Assembly (NCBI GenBank): GCA_947498765.1
Contig: CANMLG010000059.1
Coordinates: 1-64,000 of the forward strand
DNA length: 64,000 nt
Source: an uncultured Aquimarina sp.
GTDB taxonomy: Bacteria > Bacteroidota > Bacteroidia > Flavobacteriales > Flavobacteriaceae
Direction: 5' to 3'
A program made the translations under genes and the position numbers. This document shows positions 1 through 11,723 of this stretch, in pieces. The notes beneath the pieces are model-generated. The model saw nothing but the letters and a program-made list of their open reading frames with translations. It made no database searches and was not told the DNA's origin. Position 1 is the stretch's first letter; each line of letters opens with the position of its first letter.

Positions 1-3000
1 ACTACACTTACTGTGATTGGTGCACTTGTGCTACCATCACTATCTGTTACTGTATAAGTAAAACTATCTGTGGTGGTGTCACTACCATCATGTACATAAC
101 TAAAGGTTCCGTCGGTATTTACCGTTACCGTTCCGTTGGTTGGATTGGTAGCTATAACTACATCTCCTGTTGGTACGCCATCTTCGGAATCTGTATCATT
201 TGCTTGTAGCGTTGTTGCTCCACTATCCAATACTGTTTGTGTTCCGCCTTCGGCTACCGTGATAGCATCTGGATTTCCTACTGGAGTATCATTAACATCT
301 AAATCTGCATCTCTTGTTTCTCTAAAACAAACATTATTTGCATGCGTAATAATTACTGTATAGGTATTCCCATTTAAACCCGTAACATCAGAAATACTTA
401 AAGTGGCTGTATTCGTTCCACTATATACTCCTGTATTAGAAAGATCTCCTCCGTTTTCTTGCCACTGATATTGTAATCCAGAAGAAGCATCAACAGCAGG
501 TGGAATTGTATAATTAGGTACTCCCGCTGCAAATGTTGTTGTATTTATAGCTTCAGCCACAACACTAAAACTTGCTGCATCACCTGCATCCACACTTACA
601 TTTGATGGTGCAGTAGAAACACTTGTTTGTGTTGCTATGATTTCGTTTCCGGTTGCTCCATTATAACTAGTAGCTAAAATAACATCCGCAGTGGTAACTT
701 GTCCTTGATTATTAAATCCATCTCCATCAAGAACTCCGTCGTTATTTGCATCAACACCTCCAGATTCCACAACATCATTACATGTGTCATTATCAGAATC
801 TAAATCAATAGTATTTGGTAAATTATCTCCATCAGTATCTGTTGGCGTACAAAAGAATATATCACCAATATAAATTACAGATCCTACCTGCGGAAGTCCG
901 CTTAATCTTACATCAGTATCTGGAACATCATAAAACCCATCTAAATCTAAAAATCCAGTTCTTATTGTAATACTTTGAATTAATTGTTGTCCAAAGTCGA
1001 AGTTAACTGTAGAATCAGAAGCTACATTATTCAATCCGCCACCTGTATACACTCTTTCTCCTGGAAAAGGATTATTTTCAGAAGCCGTATCATAAAAAAC
1101 CCATGTTGGAGTTACACCTAAAACAGAAGACGCAACTGGAAAAATAGCTCGTCCTTCAATATCTTGACCTGAAATAATAATGTAATCTGAAACATCCAAA
1201 TCTCCAATAGAAAAATTAATATTAGCTACAGGAACATCCATAGCTATATCAATATTTACAACAGTGCTGGCATTGGCACCATTAAATACATTATCTATTC
1301 TAGATTCAAAAACAACTTGATCGCCAGATGCATCCCCTTTTATTTCACGGGCAGGCTCAACAGAAAGTGTTCTTGGGTTTCCTGCTCTATTATTGCTAGT
1401 GGTTATTGTAAAATTAACTCCATTAGCCAATTGAGTAAACGAATTAGATATAGTTGGCACTTGTTCCCAATCCAAAACATTATCCGCAGAAGAACAACCT
1501 GCTCCCAATTCAATAGTATCTAAAATCCCATCATTATCATCATCTACATCCACAATATCTGCTACCCCATCATTATCAACATCTGTATTATCAGTAATCA
1601 CCCCTAATGCCTCACTATCAATAATAGCTCCCTCGGTTGTACTTACTAAACTTAATGTAATATTTTCATCAGCTTCATTAACGGTATCTAATGTTGTAAC
1701 AACTGGTATAATCCCAAATGTTACTCCCGCTGGGATTACCAGTGTACCATCGTTATCTGTATAATCATTATTCCCTAATGTTGCCGTACCATCATTAGTT
1801 GTGTATACTATCGAAATATCATTTGCACTTGGTTCACTTAATGTTACTAAAAAAGCCAAATCATTCCCTTCTAAGCTTATTGCATCACTTATTGATATGC
1901 TTGCTTGCTCAGTAAGTGTAGCATCTCTTGATTCTAAAAAACAAGCATTATCCGCATGAGTTACAATTACCGTATATATGTTGCCATCTAATCCAGTAAC
2001 ATCGGAAATAGTAAGAGTAGCCAAATCAACTCCCGAATATACTCCTCCGTTAGAAAGGTCCGCTCCATTTTCTTGCCACTGGTATTCTAAATTAGATGAA
2101 GAATCAATTCCTGGTGGAACATTAAAATCCGGCACTCCTCCTGCAAAAGTAGTCGTATTTATAGCGTTTACTACAATTTCAAAACTTGCACTGCCTCCTG
2201 GGGCTACACTTACATTTGAGGGAGCCGTAACAACTGATGCTTCTGTAGCAATAATTTCATTTCCATTAACGCCATTATATCCTCCGGTTGTTGGTGCTGT
2301 CCCAGTTACTCTCCCTAAATTATCTACAACTAATGGCAAATCTCCTAAAATACCGTCATTATTTGGATCTACACCTCCAGATTCTAAAACATCATTACAA
2401 TTGTCATTATCAGAATCAACACTCAAACAATTTGGCATAGAATCACCATTAATATCATTAATACCTAATCTATCACTACCAACAATTATGTTATCTATAA
2501 ATAAATTTTCCAAACCACTATTAATAGCCCCTATCCTTGCCATTAAAGCCAAATGAATCGCTCCACCAGTATAAGTAAATGACGCTCCATAGGTATCCCA
2601 TGTATTAATATTCATCACATCCCTAGGAGTTCCTGTATTATCATCTATAGTACCAGTTGGATTCCATGCACCAGGGACAACACTATCATTCGGAGTATTA
2701 ACACCAGCGCCAAAACTAAAGGTATCGTTCCCAAACCAAATGGCTATATTTGTGTCCGCATCTGAAGGCCTACCTCCAGGATCAGTGTTATAGTTTCTTC
2801 CTTCAGAATAATCAAACTGCACATAAATTAAATCTCCTGTTTGAAAACCAAATGCTGCCATTTCAACAGCAGTATAAACAATGGCTAATCCATCATTTCC
2901 AGTCGTTGATGTCACACTATTACTAGATGCTTGAATATTTCCAAAGGAAACCCCTTCATTTGCATTATACCAAGGACTACCTTCTGCATTTGCAACAAAA

Positions 3001-4961
3001 TCTGGAGATCTAACACCTATTAATGGTGCTGAAAAAGTAAAATTACTTTCATGATTATTAGTCGGATTAGCTAATGTTTGTTCCGGAGTATTTATTATTG
3101 CAGCTGTTTCAAAACCTTCTCTAACAATAATACTAATTAGCGTTCCATCTTCCAATCTACCTAGTGTAGGACACTCTAGCTCATCTAATATCCCATCATT
3201 ATCATCATCTAGATCAACAAAATCCGCCACACCATCAAGATCACTGTCTAAATTGTCATTAATTGTACCAGTAGTTACTTGCCCCCCTACATTAATCGTA
3301 TATGCATGTGCTGTTTCTGTAAGCGTATCTAATACGGTAGTCAATGAAACAGTAAACTCACTCACTCCTGGGGGAATAATTAGCTTATCACCAGTAGTAT
3401 TTAAGACTACACCATTGGTAAAAACAGGAATAGCACTATAATCTAAAGGAGATGTAGCTGTACCATCTGTTACTAAAAAATCAACTTCAACAGTTACTGT
3501 TGCGCTATTATTTAAAGTCACATTGTGACTCAGCACCTCTCCCTCTAACGCAGTATCACTTGTCACATTTAACACACTAACAGACACAAATCCATCACCA
3601 CCTACATTAGTTGAATTTCCTAAAATCGCACCATTGGTAATTGTTCTTGGGTTTACGCCTTCCGTTTGAGCGGGATTTGTTAATTGAGCTAACAAAGCAG
3701 GATCAGATAACGAAATTTCTACATCAACATCTCCTGGCACATTGATAAATGTAGACCAGGATCCATCGCTTTCTGTAATTGTAGGATAGTCAATTCCTGA
3801 TGAATCTGTTACTACAACACCTACTCCAGCAATTCCAATTTCACTTCCATCCTGTGTTCCATTAGCATTTACATCTTCATATACAAGACCCGTAACAATG
3901 GCTTGATTAGTTACTAATACTCCTAAACCTCCTAAAATATCTGCTCCACCAGCATTAGTATCTCGAGGAAATGTAGTTGGATCAGTTAATGTGTTTGACG
4001 TTGTAATATCATTACCAAAAAATGAAACCCCTAAAAGCTGATCACCAACTGTTAAACCAAGATCTCTCAATGAAATAAAGGAAACACCTATTTTAGAAAC
4101 TCCTCCGTCAATTCTTTCAGGTCTATTAGTTGGATTAATGTTTGGTAATGTCGCATCATCCCTATCTATGTTCCATGATAGTGAAAAGCTTAAATCTCCA
4201 TCAGCATCAGAAGGTCCATCACCTGTTACATCTAATGTAGTTCCATAATCAGTTGAAATAACACTTTGTAACGGATAATAATCTGTAATATCACCAGTAG
4301 CTGAAATCCCTCTTACTCCTGCTACTTTTAGCGGACTATTGGCATCTTTTTCACTAACTATAAAACCTATATTATCTAAATCTGAAGAAGTTGTGGTTAT
4401 TATATTTTCATAAATAACATCAACACGCTCAATATTATTAGCTGTTGAAAAAACATTTCTAAATAAATCATTTGCACCTCTATTTATAAATGGACTTGTC
4501 AGCGCTTCAACTAACGAACAATTAGCTGGGTCCGACTCATCAGTGGGTGTATTAGGGTTATCAATTGTCCCAGGAAAACTTCCTGCAAAAGTATAATTAT
4601 CCGTTATAGTTTGTGCTACCAAACTACACAAATCTCCTGTAGCATTAGTATTATCAGCTCTAATAATAATGGCATCGGTTTTTCTGGAAAGATCTGTTTT
4701 AAAAAAAACTCCTCCAACAGTAACTCCCTCAATTTCAAGATCCGAACCTTGTCCCCATGTATATGTTTGGGTATTAGGCACTGGAGTTGTATCATTTTCT
4801 CCCGTTACTGAATACGAATTTGTGTTTGTTGGAGTTATACTATTAAGTCTTATTGATTCTACTGCCGTCTGACTCCAAAGCCCAAATGAAACAGAAAATA
4901 ATACTAAAAAAAGTGTAGGTATTAATTTTAAACTACTTATAGTGCTAGTAAAAATCCTCAT
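1..4961 (-). CDS. giant secreted multi-domain adhesin-like protein (3' end outside window)
   Basis: One uninterrupted frame of about 1,653 codons runs from ATG at 4961 off the left edge. Residues 1-31 form a hydrophobic signal peptide. Next comes an N-terminal region, then an SdrD-B-like segment (about 355-420, VYEDVNANG), a Calx-beta domain (about 465-570), a DxDxDG thrombospondin-3-like calcium repeat (about 572-594), a jelly-roll-like region, an Ig-like domain (about 950-1015, core YQWQENG), a second Calx-beta (about 1023-1124), another DxDxDG repeat, a second YQWQENG Ig-like domain (about 1490-1550), and the start of a cadherin/VCBS-like repeat at the edge. This is typical of Flavobacteriia cell-surface or gliding-associated proteins exported by T9SS. 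A C-terminal sorting domain would be expected outside the window, so that is inference. Function is probably adhesion; the ligand is unknown. It is divergent from prfC. Confidence 0.85.
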   Translation of the reverse strand, partial: MRIFTSTISSLKLIPTLFLVLFSVSFGLWSQTAVESIRLNSITPTNTNSYSVTGENDTTPVPNTQTYTWGQGSDLEIEGVTVGGVFFKTDLSRKTDAIIIRADNTNATGDLCSLVAQTITDNYTFAGSFPGTIDNPNTPTDESDPANCSLVEALTSPFINRGANDLFRNVFSTANNIERVDVIYENIITTTSSDLDNIGFIVSEKDANSPLKVAGVRGISATGDITDYYPLQSVISTDYGTTLDVTGDGPSDADGDLSFSLSWNIDRDDATLPNINPTNRPERIDGGVSKIGVSFISLRDLGLTVGDQLLGVSFFGNDITTSNTLTDPTTFPRDTNAGGADILGGLGVLVTNQAIVTGLVYEDVNANGTQDGSEIGIAGVGVVVTDSSGIDYPTITESDGSWSTFINVPGDVDVEISLSDPALLAQLTNPAQTEGVNPRTITNGAILGNSTNVGGDGFVSVSVLNVTSDTALEGEVLSHNVTLNNSATVTVEVDFLVTDGTATSPLDYSAIPVFTNGVVLNTTGDKLIIPPGVSEFTVSLTTVLDTLTETAHAYTINVGGQVTTGTINDNLDSDLDGVADFVDLDDDNDGILDELECPTLGRLEDGTLISIIVREGFETAAIINTPEQTLANPTNNHESNFTFSAPLIGVRSPDFVANAEGSPWYNANEGVSFGNIQASSNSVTSTTGNDGLAIVYTAVEMAAFGFQTGDLIYVQFDYSEGRNYNTDPGGRPSDADTNIAIWFGNDTFSFGAGVNTPNDSVVPGAWNPTGTIDDNTGTPRDVMNINTWDTYGASFTYTGGAIHLALMARIGAINSGLENLFIDNIIVGSDRLGINDINGDSMPNCLSVDSDNDNCNDVLESGGVDPNNDGILGDLPLVVDNLGRVTGTAPTTGGYNGVNGNEIIATEASVVTAPSNVSVAPGGSASFEIVVNAINTTTFAGGVPDFNVPPGIDSSSNLEYQWQENGADLSNGGVYSGVDLATLTISDVTGLDGNIYTVIVTHADNACFLESRDATLTEQASISISDAISLEGNDLAFLVTLSEPSANDISIVYTTNDGTATLGNNDYTDNDGTLVIPAGVTFGIIPVVTTLDTVNEADENITLSLVSTTEGAIIDSEALGVITDNTDVDNDGVADIVDVDDDNDGILDTIELGAGCSSADNVLDWEQVPTISNSFTQLANGVNFTITTSNNRAGNPRTLSVEPAREIKGDASGDQVVFESRIDNVFNGANASTVVNIDIAMDVPVANINFSIGDLDVSDYIIISGQDIEGRAIFPVASSVLGVTPTWVFYDTASENNPFPGERVYTGGGLNNVASDSTVNFDFGQQLIQSITIRTGFLDLDGFYDVPDTDVRLSGLPQVGSVIYIGDIFFCTPTDTDGDNLPNTIDLDSDNDTCNDVVESGGVDANNDGVLDGDGFNNQGQVTTADVILATSYNGATGNEIIATQTSVSTAPSNVSVDAGDAASFSVVAEAINTTTFAAGVPNYTIPPAVDASSGLQYQWQENGGDLSNTGVYSGTNTATLSISDVTGLNGNTYTVIITHANNVCFRETRDADLDVNDTPVGNPDAITVAEGGTQTVLDSGATTLQANDTDSEDGVPTGDVVIATNPTNGTVTVNTDGTFSYVHDGSDTTTDSFTYTVTDSDGSTSAPITVSV

Positions 4962-5188
4962 ATAATTCCAATTTGCTGTATATCAATCACTTAACAAAAA
5001 AAGGTGAAAAAACCTAATTTTTATCAAATTAAATACAAAAAAAACTGTTAAATCTACAAAAATAGAAGCGCCCTATTTTTTTTCGACAAAACACACATAA
5101 ATTCGTTTAAAAACACAAAAAATATCAAATTAAATTGTTTTTTAAGTAATTAACAACCAATTTTGCCTCATATTTTTATTAAAAACTT

Positions 5189-6781
5189 ATGAAATTATCC
5201 TTTGAAGAAGAAATAAAGCGTAGACGTACCTTTGGCATTGTTTCTCACCCCGATGCAGGAAAAACAACACTTACTGAAAAACTATTACTCTTTGGAGGAG
5301 CTATTCAAGAAGCAGGAGCTGTAAAATCGAATAAAATCAAAAAAGGCGCTACTAGTGACTTTATGGAAATAGAAAGACAGCGTGGGATTTCCGTAGCTAC
5401 TTCCGTCTTGGCTTTTGAATATAAAGACATAAAAATAAACATATTAGACACTCCTGGGCATAAAGATTTTGCTGAAGACACTTTTAGAACCCTTACCGCG
5501 GTAGATAGTGTTATTGTAGTTATTGATGTAGCCAAAGGTGTTGAGGAACAAACTGAAAAACTAGTATCAGTTTGTAGAATGCGTAAAATTCCAATGATTG
5601 TTTTTATTAACAAAATGGATAGAGAAGGTAAAGACGCCTTTGATTTACTTGATGAAGTAGAACAAAAATTAGGTCTACGGGTAACCCCTCTTAGTTTCCC
5701 TATTGGTATGGGCTATGATTTTAAAGGAATTTATAATATTTGGGAGAAGAATATCAACTTATTTAGTGATGAATCTTCAAAAAATATTTTAGATACTATT
5801 GAAATTGAAGACCTTGAAAGCACTAAACTGGATCAATTAGTTGGCGAAATAAGTGCTAACACCTTACGTGAAGAAATAGAATTGACAACTGGTATTTACC
5901 CTGAATTTGATAAAACTGAATATCAAAACGGTGATTTACAACCTGTATTTTTTGGATCAGCTTTGAACAACTTTGGAGTACGTGAATTATTAGACTGCTT
6001 TGTTGATATAGCTCCTATGCCAAGACCTAAAGAAAGTGACACTAGAGAGGTGTTTCCTACAGAAAAAAAATTCACAGGCTTTGTATTCAAAATACATGCT
6101 AATATGGACCCTAAACACCGAGATCGCTTAGCTTTTATAAAAATTGTTTCTGGAACCTTTGAACGAAACACCCCTTATTTACACACTCGATTAGGAAAAA
6201 AATTAAAATTCTCAAGCCCAAATGCATTTTTTGCAGAAAAAAAGGAAATTGTAGATATTTCATATCCAGGTGATATTGTTGGTTTACATGATACGGGTAA
6301 CTTTAAAATAGGTGACACACTTACTGCCGGCGAGTTAATGAATTACAAAGGAATCCCTAGTTTTTCACCTGAGCACTTTAGATATATAAACAATGCTGAC
6401 CCAATGAAATCCAAACAATTAACAAAAGGAATTGACCAGTTAATGGACGAAGGAGTTGCTCAGTTATTTACCCTTGATTTAAATGGAAGAAAGGTAATTG
6501 GAACGGTTGGTGCGCTGCAATATGAAGTGATTCAATACAGGTTAGAACACGAGTATGGCGCTAAATGTAGTTACGAAAACCTAAACGTTCACAAAGCTTG
6601 TTGGATTGAAACTGACGATGAAAAAAGTGAAGAATATAAGGAATTTAAACGTGTAAAGAGTAAATTTTTAGCCAAAGACAAAAGAGATCAGTTGGTCTTT
6701 TTAGCTGATTCTCATTTTAGCTTACAAATGACACAAGATAAATTTAAAAGTTTAAAATTTCATTTTACTTCTGAATTTTAA
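5189..6781 (+). CDS. prfC: peptide chain release factor 3
   Basis: A 530-residue translational GTPase, the usual length for RF3, which recycles RF1/RF2 from the ribosome after peptide release. The G1 loop HPDAGKTT lies near residues 20-27, G3 is DTPGHKDF (about 90) and G4 is NKMD (about 140). RF3 carries HPDAGKTT where EF-G has a different G1, and the short C-terminus without EF-G domains IV/V supports RF3. The start ATG follows an AT-rich 227-bp divergent gap shared with the adhesin gene, in which no strong Shine-Dalgarno is seen. A bidirectional terminator follows at 6959-6990. The gene stands alone on this strand. Confidence 0.97.
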   Translation: MKLSFEEEIKRRRTFGIVSHPDAGKTTLTEKLLLFGGAIQEAGAVKSNKIKKGATSDFMEIERQRGISVATSVLAFEYKDIKINILDTPGHKDFAEDTFRTLTAVDSVIVVIDVAKGVEEQTEKLVSVCRMRKIPMIVFINKMDREGKDAFDLLDEVEQKLGLRVTPLSFPIGMGYDFKGIYNIWEKNINLFSDESSKNILDTIEIEDLESTKLDQLVGEISANTLREEIELTTGIYPEFDKTEYQNGDLQPVFFGSALNNFGVRELLDCFVDIAPMPRPKESDTREVFPTEKKFTGFVFKIHANMDPKHRDRLAFIKIVSGTFERNTPYLHTRLGKKLKFSSPNAFFAEKKEIVDISYPGDIVGLHDTGNFKIGDTLTAGELMNYKGIPSFSPEHFRYINNADPMKSKQLTKGIDQLMDEGVAQLFTLDLNGRKVIGTVGALQYEVIQYRLEHEYGAKCSYENLNVHKACWIETDDEKSEEYKEFKRVKSKFLAKDKRDQLVFLADSHFSLQMTQDKFKSLKFHFTSEF

Positions 6782-6958
6782 TGCATTTTACAAAATACAA
6801 TCAAATAAGACTTTTTAAGAAACTTTATCAACCTAACCCATAAAAGGTAAGCAAATCACAAATTACCTTATTTAACTCAACTAAAAAGAACATATTAATT
6901 AGTGCTCATAACAAAAAACAATAAATTCCTATTTTTTTCATACTTAAAATTTATAACA

Positions 6959-6990
6959 AAAAAACCTCTTGAAATATCAAGAGGTTTTTT
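6959..6990. terminator. bidirectional intrinsic terminator between prfC and the rpoC operon
   Basis: A perfect 12-bp stem (arms 6961-6972 and 6977-6988, loop AATA) has an A-run before it and a T-run after it, so it can terminate from both sides. It separates the convergent prfC and DUF3467 genes. The rest of the 6782-7012 gap is AT-rich with nothing recognised. Confidence 0.9.
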
Positions 6991-7012
6991 TTATTATATA
7001 TGACCTACTCAA

Positions 7013-7327
7013 TTAAGCCTGACCTGTTGGCCCAAAATTTAAAGGTATAGTAGCTTTCTCATAATCTTTAATTTCTCCATGTTCTTGCTCAAAACGCTTT
7101 ACATTATCATTTAATGCTTTTACTAAACGCTTAGCATGTTGAGGAGTTAAAATGATCCTGCTCTTTACTTTGCTCTTCGGGTTACCCGGCATTACATTTA
7201 TAAAATCGACCACAAACTCTGATAAAGAATGATTTATTATTGCTAAGTTACTATAAATTCCTTCTGCAATCTTTTCATCAATTTCAATATTAATACTTTG
7301 CGAGTTGTCTTTTTTATTTTCAGCCAT
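7013..7327 (-). CDS. DUF3467 family protein, distal gene of the rpoBC operon
   Basis: A small cytosolic protein of 104 residues matching the DUF3467 family, conserved in Bacteroidota immediately after rpoC. Recognisable parts are the N-terminal INIEIDEKIAEGIYSNLA segment, SEFVVDFI, the conserved PGNPKSKVKSRI-type stretch and LTPQHAKRLVKAL. The function is not known. Position 13 nt after rpoC implies co-transcription with RNA polymerase genes. The start chosen is ATG 7327 (MAENKK); an in-frame TTG three codons upstream at 7336 is less likely. Confidence 0.88.
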   Translation of the reverse strand: MAENKKDNSQSINIEIDEKIAEGIYSNLAIINHSLSEFVVDFINVMPGNPKSKVKSRIILTPQHAKRLVKALNDNVKRFEQEHGEIKDYEKATIPLNFGPTGQA

Positions 7328-7340
7328 TCTTATCAATTAT

Positions 7341-10300
7341 CTAATTAAAATTCAATTGTTCTGTTGCTTTAGTACGCTTTTCTAATTCTTCCTTTGAACC
7401 AACAATAATAGAATCATAGTGACGCATACCTGTTCCTGCAGGAATCTTATGACCAACAATTACATTTTCTTTTAATCCTTCAAGGTAATCTTCTTTTCCG
7501 CTTACTGCAGCTTCATTAAGTACTTTTGTAGTTTCCTGGAATGATGCCGCTGAAATAAATGATTTCGTTTGAAGTGACGCTCTAGTAATACCTTGTAAAA
7601 TCGGTGTTGCAGTTGCTGGAGTAGCATCACGAGCTACTACTAATTCTTTATCCTCACGACGTAAAATAGAGTTTTCATCTCTTAATTCACGTGGAGTAAC
7701 AATTTGACCAGCCTTTAAGTTCTCACTTTCACCTGCGTCTTCAACAACCTTCTTACCAAATATCTCATCATTTTCTTCAATAAAATCAATTTTATGTACT
7801 AATTGATTTTCAAGGAAAATAGTATCACCTGGGTCTTGAATTTGAACTTTACGCATCATTTGACGTACTACTACCTCAAAATGCTTATCGTTAATTTTAA
7901 CCCCTTGTAACCTATATACTTCTTGCACTTCGTTTACTAAATACTGCTGTACCGCTGATGGTCCTTTAATTTTTAGTATATCAACTGGCGAAATTGCACC
8001 ATCAGATAATGGCATTCCAGCTCGAACAAAGTCATTTTCTTGTACAAGAATTTGATTTGACAATTTAACAAGATACTTTTTAATATCACCTAAACGAGAT
8101 TCAACGATAATCTCGCGGTTACCACGTTTAATTTTACCAAAGGAAACTACACCATCTATTTCAGAAACAATCGCTGGATTAGATGGATTACGTGCTTCGA
8201 ACAATTCTGTTACACGAGGAAGTCCCCCTGTAATATCACCTGCTTTTGATGATTTACGTGGTATTTTTACTAAAATCTTTCCTTCTCTAATTTTCTCACC
8301 ATCTTCAATCATCAAGTGAGCTCCAACAGGTAAGTTGTATGAACGTAACACTTCATCACCTTTACCCATAATAATTAAGGTAGGAATCTTTTTCTTATCT
8401 CTTGATTCAGAAATTACTTTTTCCTGGAAACCAGTTTGTTCATCAATTTCTACTTGATAAGTAATTCCTTGCTCAATATTTTCATATTTAATTCGTCCTG
8501 CAAACTCAGAAATAATTACTCCGTTATAAGGATCCCATGAACAAATCACATCATCTTTTGCAATAGTATCCCCTGTTTTTGAAAACAATTCAGAACCATA
8601 AGGAATTAGATTTGTACTTAAAACAATTTTAGTTTTAGGGTCAATTATTTTAACTTCAGAAGTTCTAGAAATTACAACATCAATCTCTTTTCCTTCGTTG
8701 TTTTCACTTTTTACAGTTTTTAACTCTTCAATTTCTACAACACCTGGGAAACGCGCTTTTAAACTATTATCCTCAGAAATGTTACCCGCAATACCTCCCA
8801 CGTGGAATGTACGTAAGGTAAGCTGCGTACCTGGTTCTCCAATTGACTGTGCCGCCACAACACCAACAGCTTCTCCTAATTGCACTGTTTTGTTGGTTGC
8901 TAAGTTACGACCATAACATTTTTTACAAATACCTTTTTTGGCTTCGCAAGTCAATGCCGAACGCACCTCTACAGTTTCAATTGGGGCCGCAGAAATTAAC
9001 TCAACTTGTTCATCATTAATTTCAGCACCAGATTCAACTAACACCTCTTGAGTTAATGGGTTTATAACATCATTTAAAGCAGTACGTCCTAATATACGTG
9101 CTCCTAATGATTCTATAATTTCCTCATTTTTCTTTAATGGAGCAACTTCAACACCTCGTAACGTACCACAATCAGTTTGATTAATGATTACATCCTGAGA
9201 AACATCAACTAAACGACGTGTTAAGTATCCTGCATCAGCTGTTTTTAAAGCCGTATCCGCAAGTCCTTTACGCGCACCGTGAGTAGAAATAAAATACTCA
9301 AGAATTGAAAGTCCTTCCTTAAAGTTTGAAATAATCGGGTTTTCAATAATAGCTCCACCTCCATCTGCTGATTTCTTAGGTTTTGCCATTAATCCACGCA
9401 TACCAGTCAACTGACGAATTTGCTCTTTAGATCCACGTGCTCCAGAATCAAGCATCATAAATACAGAGTTAAATCCTTGCTGATCTTCACTAATACGCTT
9501 CATTGACAACTCTGTTAATTGAGAGTTTGTCGATGTCCATATATCAATTACCTGATTGTATCGTTCATTATTAGTAATCAGACCCATATTATAGTTTCCT
9601 ATAATACCATCAACTTGAGTATTAGCAGCATCAATCATTCCTTGCTTTTCAGCAGGAATAATAATATCTCCTAAACTAAATGAAAGACCACCTCTAAATG
9701 CGAAACCATAACCTAAGCCCTTAATTTCATCAAGGAAATCAGCTGTTTCGGGCACAGAAGTTACTTTTAAAATATCTCCAATAATATCACGTAATGCCTT
9801 TTTTGTCAATACCTGATTGATATATCCTGCTGCTGCCGGTACTTTTTCATTAAAAAGAACTCTACCAGTAGTAGTTTCAATAATTTGAGGCACTAACTCA
9901 CCTGCTTCATTAAAATCCATTGTACGGATTTTAATTATCGCATTAATATCTAATTTATTTTCATTGTATGCTATAGTAACTTCCTCAGCAGAATAAAAAG
10001 TAAGACCTTCTCCTTTAATTTCTAATTCTGGAGTTGATCTGCGGGCTTTTGTCATATAATAAAGTCCCAAGACCATATCCTGCGATGGTACCGTTACCGG
10101 AGAACCATTTGCTGGGTTCAAAATATTATGCGATGCTAACATTAATAACTGAGCCTCTAATATTGCCTCAGGTCCTAATGGTAAGTGAACCGCCATTTGA
10201 TCCCCATCAAAATCGGCGTTAAATGCCGTACATACTAATGGATGTAATTGGATTGCTTTTCCTTCAATCAATTTTGGTTGAAAAGCTTGTATTCCTAAAC

Positions 10301-11642
10301 GGTGAAGCGTAGGAGCACGGTTAAGCAATACAGGATGTCCTTTTAGTACATTTTCTAAAATATCCCATACTACAGGCTCTTTACGATCTATAATTTTTTT
10401 AGCTGATTTTACCGTTTTAACAATACCACGCTCAATAAGCTTTCGGATAACGAAAGGCTTATACAATTCAGCCGCCATGTTTTTTGGTAAACCACACTCA
10501 AATAATTTTAATTCTGGTCCAACAACAATTACCGAACGTGCTGAATAATCCACACGTTTACCAAGTAAGTTTTGACGGAAACGTCCTTGCTTTCCTTTTA
10601 ATGAATCAGAAAGAGACTTAAGTGGTCTGTTACTTTCTGTTTTAACAGCTGAAGACTTACGGGTGTTATCAAATAATGAATCCACAGATTCCTGAAGCAT
10701 ACGCTTTTCATTACGTAAAATTACTTCAGGGGCTTTTATTTCAACTAAACGCTTTAAACGATTGTTACGAATAATTACTCTTCGGTATAAATCATTTAAA
10801 TCAGATGTAGCAAAACGACCTCCATCCAATGGTACTAATGGACGTAATTCAGGCGGTATCACCGGAATTACTTTCATAATCATCCATTCTGGATTATTCT
10901 CTCTATTTTTATTGGCATCACGCAAAGCCTCTACAACCTGTAAACGCTTTAAAGCTTCTGCTTTACGTTGCTTAGATGTTTCATTATTTGCTTTATGACG
11001 CAATTCATATGAAAGATCATCTAAATCAATACGCTTTAATATCTCAATTAAACACTCAGCTCCCATTTTAGCAATAAACTTTTCTGGGTCTGAATCATCT
11101 AAGTATAAATTTTCCTGTGGAAGACTATCTAATATATTCAAATATTCCTCTTCAGTAAGGAAATCCATTTTTTGAACTGGCTCACCTTCTTCATTTTTAG
11201 CAATACCAGGCTGAATTACTACGTAACGTTCGTAGTAAATTATCATATCTAATTTCTTAGAAGGTAATCCTAACAAATAACCAATCTTGTTTGGCAATGA
11301 ACGGAAATACCAAATGTGCGCTACAGGTACTACAAGGTTAATATGACCTACACGATCTCTACGCACCTTTTTTTCAGTTACCTCTACCCCACAACGGTCA
11401 CAAACAATACCTTTATAACGGATACGCTTGTATTTACCACATGCACACTCATAATCCTTTACAGGACCAAAAATACGCTCACAAAACAACCCATCACGTT
11501 CAGGTTTATGTGTACGGTAATTTATAGTTTCTGGTTTTAGCACTTCACCATGTGAAGCCTCCAAAATAGATTCTGGAGAAGCTAAACCGATTGAGATTTT
11601 ATTAAATCTCTTTACTTGATTCTTATCATTATTTCTAGCCAT
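7341..11642 (-). CDS. rpoC: DNA-directed RNA polymerase subunit beta'
   Basis: A 1,433-residue beta' subunit, normal for Bacteroidota. It shows the N-terminal zinc site ([13 protein letters not shown] followed by CDRC, about residues 65-90), the catalytic [12 protein letters not shown] motif that holds the active-site magnesium, and the second zinc site ([11 protein letters not shown]). With rpoB it forms the catalytic core of RNA polymerase. It is separated from rpoB by 81 nt that contain a perfect hairpin (11681-11704) and is followed closely by DUF3467. No frameshifts were seen. Confidence 0.99.
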   Translation of the reverse strand: MARNNDKNQVKRFNKISIGLASPESILEASHGEVLKPETINYRTHKPERDGLFCERIFGPVKDYECACGKYKRIRYKGIVCDRCGVEVTEKKVRRDRVGHINLVVPVAHIWYFRSLPNKIGYLLGLPSKKLDMIIYYERYVVIQPGIAKNEEGEPVQKMDFLTEEEYLNILDSLPQENLYLDDSDPEKFIAKMGAECLIEILKRIDLDDLSYELRHKANNETSKQRKAEALKRLQVVEALRDANKNRENNPEWMIMKVIPVIPPELRPLVPLDGGRFATSDLNDLYRRVIIRNNRLKRLVEIKAPEVILRNEKRMLQESVDSLFDNTRKSSAVKTESNRPLKSLSDSLKGKQGRFRQNLLGKRVDYSARSVIVVGPELKLFECGLPKNMAAELYKPFVIRKLIERGIVKTVKSAKKIIDRKEPVVWDILENVLKGHPVLLNRAPTLHRLGIQAFQPKLIEGKAIQLHPLVCTAFNADFDGDQMAVHLPLGPEAILEAQLLMLASHNILNPANGSPVTVPSQDMVLGLYYMTKARRSTPELEIKGEGLTFYSAEEVTIAYNENKLDINAIIKIRTMDFNEAGELVPQIIETTTGRVLFNEKVPAAAGYINQVLTKKALRDIIGDILKVTSVPETADFLDEIKGLGYGFAFRGGLSFSLGDIIIPAEKQGMIDAANTQVDGIIGNYNMGLITNNERYNQVIDIWTSTNSQLTELSMKRISEDQQGFNSVFMMLDSGARGSKEQIRQLTGMRGLMAKPKKSADGGGAIIENPIISNFKEGLSILEYFISTHGARKGLADTALKTADAGYLTRRLVDVSQDVIINQTDCGTLRGVEVAPLKKNEEIIESLGARILGRTALNDVINPLTQEVLVESGAEINDEQVELISAAPIETVEVRSALTCEAKKGICKKCYGRNLATNKTVQLGEAVGVVAAQSIGEPGTQLTLRTFHVGGIAGNISEDNSLKARFPGVVEIEELKTVKSENNEGKEIDVVISRTSEVKIIDPKTKIVLSTNLIPYGSELFSKTGDTIAKDDVICSWDPYNGVIISEFAGRIKYENIEQGITYQVEIDEQTGFQEKVISESRDKKKIPTLIIMGKGDEVLRSYNLPVGAHLMIEDGEKIREGKILVKIPRKSSKAGDITGGLPRVTELFEARNPSNPAIVSEIDGVVSFGKIKRGNREIIVESRLGDIKKYLVKLSNQILVQENDFVRAGMPLSDGAISPVDILKIKGPSAVQQYLVNEVQEVYRLQGVKINDKHFEVVVRQMMRKVQIQDPGDTIFLENQLVHKIDFIEENDEIFGKKVVEDAGESENLKAGQIVTPRELRDENSILRREDKELVVARDATPATATPILQGITRASLQTKSFISAASFQETTKVLNEAAVSGKEDYLEGLKENVIVGHKIPAGTGMRHYDSIIVGSKEELEKRTKATEQLNFN

Positions 11643-11680
11643 AGTATATGCTACTTAAGAATATTAGTATGTTGAAAATA

Positions 11681-11704
11681 GCCGCTCATAAAATAGTGAG
11701 CGGC
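11681..11704 (-). other. perfect hairpin in the rpoB-rpoC intergenic region
   Basis: GCCGCTCA and TGAGCGGC form an 8-bp GC-rich stem with an 8-nt loop, unusual in this AT-rich sequence. On the transcribed strand it is followed by TATTTTCAAC rather than a proper U-run. An RNA-processing or pausing site is therefore likelier than a full terminator. Confidence 0.6.
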
Positions 11705-11723
11705 ATTTATACGCTTTATTAGG

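Noticed and set aside
1978-2556. 192-codon plus-strand frame within the adhesin gene
   Set aside because: It is antisense to a continuous 1,653-codon frame with clear domains. Its proline- and serine-rich product is what an antisense of such repeats would give.
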